Shown here one piece after another: positions 55,881 to 64,000 of a stretch of DNA of 64,000 nt. Position 1 is the stretch's first letter. The number at the start of each line of letters is the position of its first letter. The translations under genes were made by a program, and so were the position numbers. Source of the stretch: Ignelater luminosus (Eukaryota; Arthropoda; Insecta; Coleoptera; Elateridae); contig VTPC01008231.1 in the NCBI GenBank assembly GCA_011009095.1, forward strand, positions 12,751-76,750. Reading direction: 5' to 3'. The notes beneath the pieces were generated by a model. The model saw only the letters and a program-made list of their open reading frames with translations, ran no database searches and was not told where the DNA came from.

Positions 55881-57789
55881 TTCGTATGGTGCTTTTCGAG
55901 TTAATTTAAAAAAGAGTCTGCTTCTTTCCTCTTCTTTCTTTTTTTGTCATATCCTATGTAGTATCCTGTAGTAAGCACAATCTGCTATTGTCAATTTCTC
56001 AGTTTTGTTGTTTTGAGTTTTTAGATTTCGTTTCGTACGGCTGACCAAACGACAAAGCAAGTTGACCTCAAAATTGTTGTAGCTTTGTAGCTATCACTTG
56101 TTTGGAGAACAAGATGACGCTGGTTTTCCGAAGTACCTTGGTCTAAGAATAATTTCCTAATGACTTCCATTTAGGGGCTTAAATCTCTATTGGGTTACAG
56201 TTGGTGGTTTTACTTCGATTGTTTATTTTGACCTGATTCTTACCAATTTTGGTTATGACTATACATTGTTGTCCTGATATTCTTCTTGCTCCTATGCGAT
56301 TTAGGAATATATTCATCACTATTAGTCAGCAAAATCGGTAGCCTTGCATGATCTAAATGTTTGTTTCTTGATTGAGCTATTTTTAATGTTGTTTAGACAG
56401 AAATGACAATACGTGAGATCTTAAAAGTACAACCTAATTCTAATTTTGTACTACAGTAATAATTGGTTGGCTGCGACTTTTTTCTTGATTAAATCAAAGT
56501 CATCGGAGAATTCAACTATTTAAGTTTTTTAATTCTTATTGATCCTTAATCGGGAGACAATTTGCATGCTGAAGATAAAAGATAATTTGAGGAAAGTCAC
56601 CAATAATATTATTATAATGAGTATGATAGTAGATAGATATATTGTCAAACTAAGCAGAAATTACTTGTCTTAGATGTTCAGGAGCATATAAACCTACAGA
56701 CGTAGATTCGACCATTTCCTAGTATCTTCTGTATGATTATCGTACCTAACAACATCAATACAAAAATAAATTTTTTTTAAGACTTTATTTCTTGTATGTC
56801 ACACCTGTGTCAGTTCTGAATCGATCTTGAATGACCTTCGGCGCTTCAAACTGTTGTCTTTTTTCACACGCCCTTCTGCTTGTAATATACCTTAGTACAG
56901 AGTATAGAAAATTTCGAATTCGTTCCGAAAATTCTTTTGTTAGAAAATCCAAAAATAGAAACACACAAAAATAGTACTTGCGGAGATTAAAGTATGTCAA
57001 TCAATAAAATAAAATATACCATAAAATATTAAAAATTGCATGTTCTACAAGACACACTCTAATGATTATATTTTCCTCAAAAAATTAAATCACTAATGTT
57101 ATGTTTGCGTTACAAGTTACAAGTTAATCTAAATCTAATGAAGTAACCTCATGCTTGTGATTGGTATTAGATGTGTATGTGTGTGTGGGTGGGTGCCTGC
57201 CACTTGGAAATTCTGTGTAATGCAGGTCGTGTCATGGTGGTAGTAATAGTATTATGTATATTTTCCTGCTGTTCAAACATTAAGTAGTGACGTAACAAGA
57301 ACAGCAGCAAAGTGGCTTATAATTGAGGGAAAACTCACACGAAATTTCTGTGTTTGATTATACGCTAGCGGTCACGAAGCTAGAACTATTCGTTATGTGT
57401 ATACGACAAATTCAGTGTACTACTACTATTAAGTAAACCCCCTCGGCATTTGAATAAAGCTTCCGAATGTAATTACCTAAAGTTGTTTACTGACCGACTT
57501 TGTCATTAGTGCTTAATAGAACTGTTGACCATCCTTTTATATTTTTCAGATAAATTATTGACTTCTGCCGGAATACTTCGATGTGTTGTTTCTCTTATTC
57601 TGTTTCAACTCGGTCGTGAACAAACTTGTTTACCTGAAATACACTTCCATGTAGGTTTTTGATTTTATTTTTGTTTTGGCTCCAAGCTGGAAAGATGGTT
57701 GTTCTGTTAATGATTTTTTTCACCATTACAAGGTTGTTGCTTAACAACATTTTTCTAAGATGTTCTGATCAAATTATATCTGCTTTTCT
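55881..57789. other. Intron sequence, no gene seen
   Basis: AT-rich. A minus-strand frame of 71 codons at 57000-56785 (containing RRACEKRQQFEAPKVIQDRF) has an odd charged composition but matches no family I know and lacks splice support. A GT-rich run lies at about 57176-57195. Confidence 0.45.
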
Positions 57790-60700
57790 GTATCTATGTA
57801 TAGGTCCTTAGGATTTGAGAAAAGTCCTTAGGGAAATATAACAGTTTTGTATTAATTGACCCTGGAAGTACTCGCTGTCAGATTCGATGAAAACCTTACT
57901 TACAGTCTTCTACGCGTTACTTCCTTATAGGGTCGAGAAGAGTTCACAGACAAATGCGATAGTATACTAAACCAGTTGACTCTTGAAAAGAGCTGTTCTC
58001 TGCATAGTTTCATGATCATGTTCAATTGCATTTCTGCCTGATTCTTTAAAGGTCTTACCTCCTGTTTTCTATGTTTTAAATCCTTATAGGGTTGAGGAGA
58101 GTCCATAGACAAATTCGATTGTTGTATACTAAACCGATTGTCTCTAGAAGAGAGTCGTTGTTCTCTGTACAGTTTCATGATCGTGCTCAGTTGCAATTTT
58201 CTTCGATTCTTTGAAAGTCTTACCTTCCGTTTTCTACGTTTTAAATCCTTATAGGGTTGAGAAGAGTCCATAGACAAATGAAACAGTAATATACTAAATC
58301 AGATAACTATAAAGAGAGTAATTGTTCCCTGTATAGTCTCATGATCGTGTCCAGTTGCATTTTTGTTCGATTCTTTGAAATTCTTACCTCCTGTTTTCTA
58401 TGTTTCGAATCCTTATAGAGTTGAGGAGACTCCATAGACAAATGCGATAGTTGTATACTAAACCGATTGTCTCTAGAAGAGAGTCGTTGTTGTCTGTACA
58501 GTTTCATGATCGTGCCCAGTTGCAATTTTCTTCGATTATTTGAAAGTCTTACCTTCCGTTTTCTACGTTTTAAATCCTTATAGGGTTGAGAAGAGTCCAT
58601 AGACAAACGAAACAGTAATATACTAAATCAGATAACTTTAAAGAGAGTAATTATTCCCTGTATAGTCTCATGATCGTGTCCAGTTGCATTTTTGTTCGAT
58701 TCTTTGAAATTCTTACCTCCTGTTTTCTATGTTTCGAATCCTTATAGGGTTGAGGAGAATCCATAGACAAATGCGATATTTGTATACTAAATCGATTGTC
58801 TCTAGAAGAGAATCGTTCTTCTTTGTACAGTTTCATGATCGTGGCCAGTTGCATCTTTCTTCGACTCTTTGAAAGTCTTACCTTCTGTTTTCTACGTTTT
58901 AAATCCTTATAGGGTTGAGAAGAGTCCATAGACAAATGAAACAGTAATATACTAAATCAGATAACTTTAAAGAAAGTAATTATTCCCTATACAGTCTCAT
59001 GATCGTGGCCAGTTGCATTTTTGTTCGATTTTTTAAAAGTCTTACCTTCTGTTTTCTATGTTTTGAATCCTTATACAAGGGTGGTCTGAAAAGTTTCCGA
59101 CCTAACAAAGATACAAGACATTTTTTCTGAAAATTTTTTTTATTTTTCAACATAGTCTCCTTGTGACTCTACACACTTCTCCTAGCGATGCTCCCATCTC
59201 TGTAACCCGTCCAAATAGTACTCGGCATTTTTCTCTGCAAAATAATTGTTCACGAAGGTGATTGCCTCTTCATTTGACGAAAATCTTTGTCCTCCGAGCG
59301 CAATTTTTAGATGAGGGAACAAACAGAAGTCGCTTGGGGCTAGATCTGGTGAGTAAGGCGGATGGCCAAGCAGTTCAAACCGTAATTTGTGGACTTTCGC
59401 CATGGCAACCGCTGAGGTGTGAGACGGTACGTTGTCTTGGTGAAACAGGATTTTCTTTTTTTGCAAATGTGGCCGTTTTTTCGCAAGTTCTGCCTTCAGC
59501 TTGTCAAGTAATGATGCATAGTATGCTCCTGTAATGGTTTTTCTTTTTTGAAGATAATCGATTAAAATAACTCCACGACTATCCCAAAAAATAGTCGCCC
59601 TCACTTTCCCAGCCAAAAAAACAGCTTTTGCTTTTTTTTGGAGCCGGTTACCCCTTTGCAGTCCACTTTTTGGACTGTATTTTTGTTTCGGGCGTATAAT
59701 GGTGTATGCAAGTTTCATCTACAGTAATTAATCGGCGCCAAAACTCGGATTTATTTCGCCTAAACTGCGCCAAAAGAGCGTTGGAAATATTCATTCGCAC
59801 ACGTTTTTGGTCTAACGTGAGCAAACGCGGCACCCAACGCGCGGACAGCTTTCTCATGCCTAAATGTTGATTTAATATGTGACAAACATGTTCTTTTGAC
59901 ATATTCATAACCTCTGCTATCTCTCTCACTTTAATTCGGCGGTCGTCTAGCACCATTTGGTGAACTTTGGCGATGTTTTTGTCGGTAGTTGCAGTTCTGT
60001 TCGATGTTTTGAAAATCTTATCTCCTGTTTTCTATGTTTTAAGTCCTTATAGAGTTGAAAAGAGTTTTTACAGAAATAGGACGGTTTTAAACTAAACCAG
60101 TTGACTTTTCGAGAAAGCTGTTGTTCTTGGTGTAGTCTCATGATCGCGTTTAGTTGGATTTTAGTCCAATTCTATCAAGATCTTACCTACAGTTGTGTGT
60201 ACTTAGATCCTTATAGTAACAGTTTGGTAGTGGACTAGTTGAAGGTAGTTGCTGTTTCCTGTATAGTCTGATGATCACTTCTAGTTCTCGTTTTTTAATC
60301 ATTAAAGGTTTTACTTACAGTTTTGTGTATTTAGGTCTTTATAGGGTTAAGAAGAGTCCTTACAGCAATCAAACAGTTCCATACTGAACTAGTTGATTCA
60401 TGGAGGTAGTCGCTCTTCCGTCTATAGTTTAATGATCGTTTCCAGTCAGGTTCTTTAAAAGTTTTACCTACAATGTGTTTAGGTTCTTATAAGATCGAGA
60501 AGAGTCTTTAGACTAAAAAAACAGCTTTGTGCTGAACTAGTTGACTTATGTAGGTAGTCATTCTATGTGTAGTCTGAATATCATCTCTAGTTGTATTCAT
60601 GTTCTTTAAAAGTCTTAACTACAATCTTGTGTATTTAGTTCCTTATATAGGATAGAAAAGAGTTCTTACGGCAACGAAACAATTTGGTGTTAAACTACTA

Positions 60701-62620
60701 CTATTTTATCTACAGTTTTGTGTATTTAAGTCTTTACTGGATCAAGAAAAGTCCTTGGATCAACGAAATAGTTTTATACTAAACTAGTTGACCTACGAAG
60801 GTAGTTGTTCTCTGTATAGTCTGATGGTCATCTCCAGCTGTACTTCTGTCAGGTTTTTTGAAAGTCCTATCTACGATTTTGCTGTATTTAGATTTAAAAG
60901 GATCAAAAAAACTCAAAGAAAATAATTTTGTACTAAATCAATTGACTCATGTGGGTAGTCGTTGTCCTATGTATAGTCTAATGATCATTTGCAGTTGCAT
61001 TTCTGTCAGATTCTTCGAAAACCTTGCCTACAACGTCATGTGTTTCAAGTTCTTACAGAGTTGAAATGAATTTGGCACTGAACTAGTTGACGTATGGAAG
61101 TAGTCGCTGTTCTTTGCATAGTTTGATGATCATCTCCAGCTGTGCTTCTGTCAGGTTCTTTGAAAGCCCTACCTACGATTTTTGTGCATTTAAGTCTTTA
61201 AAAAGATCGAAAAGACTCCTCAAAGAAAACAATTTTGTACTAAACCAGTTGACTCATGTGAGTAATCGCTGTCCAATGTGTAGTCTGATGATCATTTGCA
61301 CTTGCATTTCTGTCATATTCTTCCAAAGCCTTACCCACAACTTCCTGTCTTTCAAGTTCTTACAGGGTTGAAATAAATTTGGCACTGAACTAGTTGACTT
61401 ATGGAAGTAGTCGTGGTTCTTTGCATAGTCTGATGATCATCTTTAATTATTTTTCTGCCAGGTTCTCTAAAAGTTCTACCTACAGTTTTACTCATTTAGG
61501 TCCTTAAAGGGTTAAGAAAAGTCTCTAGACCAACAAACCAAGTCCAATCTACATTTTATGTATTTAGGGCCTTAAAAGATTAAGAAGAGGCTCTAAACCA
61601 AAAAATACAGTTTGGTATTAAACTAGTTGACTCTTGGAGGTACTCAATGTTCTCTGCAGAATCTGATGATCACGTCCAATTGCATTTATGTCAAGTTCTT
61701 TGAAAGTTTAATCTAGAGTTTTGTGTCTTTTGGCCTTTATAGGACTGAGTATGGTTTTTAGATCAAAGTACTTAGGTTTTAGGTTTATCTATGGTTTTGC
61801 TCATTTACGTTCTTAGAGGGTTGAAAAGCGTTTTTAGATCAAAAAGACAGTTTGAAACTAATCTAGTCTAGTTGAATTTATTTCAAGTTCTTTGAAAGTC
61901 TAATCTACAGTTATGTATATTTAAGAACTTGGAGGGTTGATAAGAGTCCATAGACAAATGGAACAGTTGTGTACTAACTCAGTTGACTCTAGAAGAAAAT
62001 CGCTGTTCTTTGTAGAGTTGCATTTCTATTAGATTCTATTTAAGACCTTATGAGGTTAGAAAGAGTCCTTAGACTAAAAAAACAATTTTGTACTAAACTA
62101 GTTGACTTTTGGAAGTAGTTGCTGTATTTTGTACAGTTTGATGAACACCTCTAACTGCCTTTCTGTCAGATTCTTTAAAAGTTTTTACTACAGTTTTGTA
62201 TATATAGGTCTTTTTAGGGTTGAGAAGGGTCCTTAGAGCAAACCAACAATTTCGTACTAAACTAATTGACTCATGGAGGTAGTCGCTGTTTTTGATATAT
62301 TCTGACAGTCATCTTTAGCTGCATTTCTGTCAGATTCTTTGAAATCTTTGTGTATTTAGGGTCTTATAAGTCAAGAACTCGTTAGACTAAAGAAATAATT
62401 TTGTACTAAACTAAGTAACTCTTGGAAGTAGTTGCTGCTCTCTTTGGAAGTCTTATTTGCAATTTTGGGTGTTTAAGTTTTTATAGGGTTGGGAAGAATC
62501 CTTAGATCAATGAAACAGTTACGTACTAAACTAGTCGTTTTCTGCATAGTCTAATTGTCATCTCCAGTTGCCAGATTCTTTCATAGTTTTGCCTACAATT
62601 TTCTGTATTTCTGTGTTTTC
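57790..62620. repeat. Tandem array, 164-bp monomer with 328-bp dimer, ~24 copies
   Basis: The landmark 'tccatagacaaa' lies at about 58267, 58431, 58595, 58760 and 58924, a spacing of 164-165 bp. Alternate monomers share specific variants ('atgaaacagtaatatactaaatcagataact' versus 'tgcgat.gt.gtatactaaaccgattgtctctagaag'), so the recent unit is a 328-bp dimer at about 57.9-59.07 kb. Outside that core (60.0-62.6 kb) monomers are more diverged and lack clear dimer order. A mariner interrupts it at 59076. The minus-strand frames repeating MSMDSSQPYKDLKRRK are repeat products. Confidence 0.88.
59076..59997 (-). mobile_element. Truncated, inactive mariner transposon
   Basis: The low-coordinate end is intact: after a TA comes CAAGGGTGGTCTGAAAAGTT, a mariner terminal repeat. 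The transposase runs leftward from about 59995 (TATTDKNIAKVHQMVLDDRR). It includes MRKLSARWVPRLLT, first catalytic Asp in LITVDETCIHHY, a frameshift near 59650, second Asp in FHQDNVPSHTS, and third Asp in YSPDLAPSDF, a D34D spacing. A TAG replaces the expected Trp after RWEHR, about a dozen codons before the normal end ...GDYVEK and TAA at 59142-59140. The N-terminal DNA-binding part (about 75 residues) and the other terminal repeat are missing. Dead copy. Confidence 0.93.
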
Positions 62621-63285
62621 TAAATTTGTATTCATGAAATATTACTTTAATTGCAATGTCTGTTTAAACTCTAAATAACAGTGTGTTCTGTTCATCACAA
62701 TCAACAAAACTAAAAACATAAGCAACATTGTGTCGTTATTGATGTGGGTTGTACAGTTTTAATGGGATTCGCTAACGTTAAGCTAATAATACACTACTTA
62801 CTCGAATTGCGTCAACTTATCGAAAGCTCAAAAAAGCTGCTGAATATGGAAGCAAGCTTGTGAATAAATAAGAGGTTAGTAAAGATTACATTTCGAATTT
62901 AGATTAACATTATATTGCCTTTCTGTAAATTACATTTGGCATCTGTTAGATCTTGTCCAGCAAACCATTAAGCGTTTCTAGTTAATCACAGCCTGGTATG
63001 CTTTCCATGTTTGCTCAACCAAAATGTAATTTAATTAACAACTGACATGGAGCCCTTAGTAATTATATAATTTATGCAAGTACTTAGAGCACGAGCTTTA
63101 CAAGCGAGGCGTTCAAATTTTTTTGAAACAAATCAACAAAGCAAAGTACATATTTAAACTTTGATATCAATCAATAATCGTTTACAAACGAATAAAATAC
63201 AGCAACAGGGAATTTCGGAATTTTACTTTTTTGCTCTCTAATTGTTGTTTGTTCATGATCATGATCAAACTCTTTCCCACAAGAA

Positions 63286-63316
<31 letters not shown>

Positions 63317-64000
63317 TTTTCATCCGTCACTTCCTTTATGAAAGTTGCGGCTAGCAAAAACCTTTAGAATTTCTCATAACCAAAATCTTTTTCTTATTTT
63401 TACTTGTCGAGAAACCTATTTTCCTCAAACAAGCTCTTCTTTCAGAAAATAAAGAAAGAAGTTAAAATCCATTCTCTTTCATGCAACAGAAATAAATTTA
63501 TCAATAAAGCAAAAATAAAAATGGTTTCAGTGTAATACAACTTAATATTATCACGCGAGAGAAAATGTTACACGATCTCAGAAAATTTAGTTGCTCCCAC
63601 CGGTCCCATTTACAACGATATCAGTACACTATGTGGCCTGTCTCTCCTAATATACGATAATATTGGTTTTTGGCTTTTTATTACATTTTTTTCACCATAC
63701 ATAGGGATGTTCATCCCAGTACTCCCTGTTCGATAGCTACAAGAATGTTAAACATGACCTATCGAAAAGGAATTTAATAAAAAGAAATCACTTTTATGAC
63801 AAAATTGGCAAGATTGCAATAAAAACTGATTCATTTTGATTTATTATTTTTTTCAATGTAAAATACTGGAGAATAATGTTATAAAATATTCAATTTTTAT
63901 TTCCGATTTGATCTTTTTATAGATTTAACAATTCCGCTTCGTTTATTAGTCCTAAAACTAAATTTAATCGTTGCAATAAAAACCGTTTTATTATTTCTCT
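62621..64000. other. Intron sequence, no gene seen; GA microsatellite
   Basis: AT-rich sequence to the right edge, with a (GA)n run at about 63287-63316. No upstream glutamate-receptor exon could be supported. Confidence 0.5.

Noticed and set aside
56785..57000. A 71-codon minus-strand frame with a charged C-terminal half
   Set aside because: It resembles no family I know and has no splice or context support; mentioned only within the intron entry.
57900..58935. Repeated minus-strand peptides beginning MSMDSSQPYKDLKRRK, suggestive of a repeat protein
   Set aside because: Each is one 328-bp dimer of a satellite-like array read in the same frame; the frame closes in each dimer.
57790..62620. 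Regularly spaced repeats resembling a CRISPR array
   Set aside because: The whole 164-bp unit repeats with no unique spacers, and the context is an insect nuclear gene.

Overview
This is AT-rich nuclear DNA from an insect, possibly a beetle (low confidence). The identification rests on spliced exons of two neurotransmitter-receptor genes. Both lie on the minus strand, head to tail, in introns packed with diverged tandem repeats and broken retrotransposons. I found no RNA genes, CRISPR arrays or bacterial features.

About 3.27-7.76 kb holds the 5' half of Rdl, the GABA-gated chloride channel subunit. It runs from the start codon and signal peptide (7756) through the extracellular agonist-binding domain to two alternative versions of exon 6 (3706-3569 and 3409-3272). 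Exon 3 also has two intact alternatives (6436-6369 and 6050-5983), with a third, decayed copy between them (6264-6199) that is 2 nt short. The channel exons (M1-M4) lie beyond the left edge.

About 8.78-48.17 kb holds the 3' three quarters of an AMPA-type ionotropic glutamate receptor gene in nine exons. They cover the end of the amino-terminal domain, the glutamate-binding clamshell, M1, the pore loop, M3, M4 and a short cytoplasmic tail. Its stop codon (8784) is only about 1.0 kb upstream of the Rdl start codon. Introns range from 61 nt to 21 kb, and the first N-terminal exons lie beyond the right edge or were not found.

The large introns carry: (i) at least eight tandem-repeat fields with monomers of about 118-180 bp, best preserved at 49.2-55.9 kb (about 140 bp) and 57.8-62.6 kb (about 164 bp, with a 328-bp dimeric higher-order unit); (ii) a nested insertion at 28.13-30.89 kb, where a TTAA-flanked inverted-repeat element sits in an RTE-like LINE, which sits in a probable 464-bp DNA element, which sits in a tandem array; (iii) other broken LINEs at 35.6-36.0, 36.3-38.9, 43.1-45.5 and 54.0-55.0 kb; (iv) a truncated, frameshifted mariner at 59.08-60.0 kb inside the 164-bp array.

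The most interesting biology is the Rdl alternative-splicing module (three tandem exon-3 copies, weak alternative donors, a strong hairpin before exon 3a and an inverted repeat around exon 3b) and the close physical pairing of a GABA receptor gene with an AMPA receptor gene.
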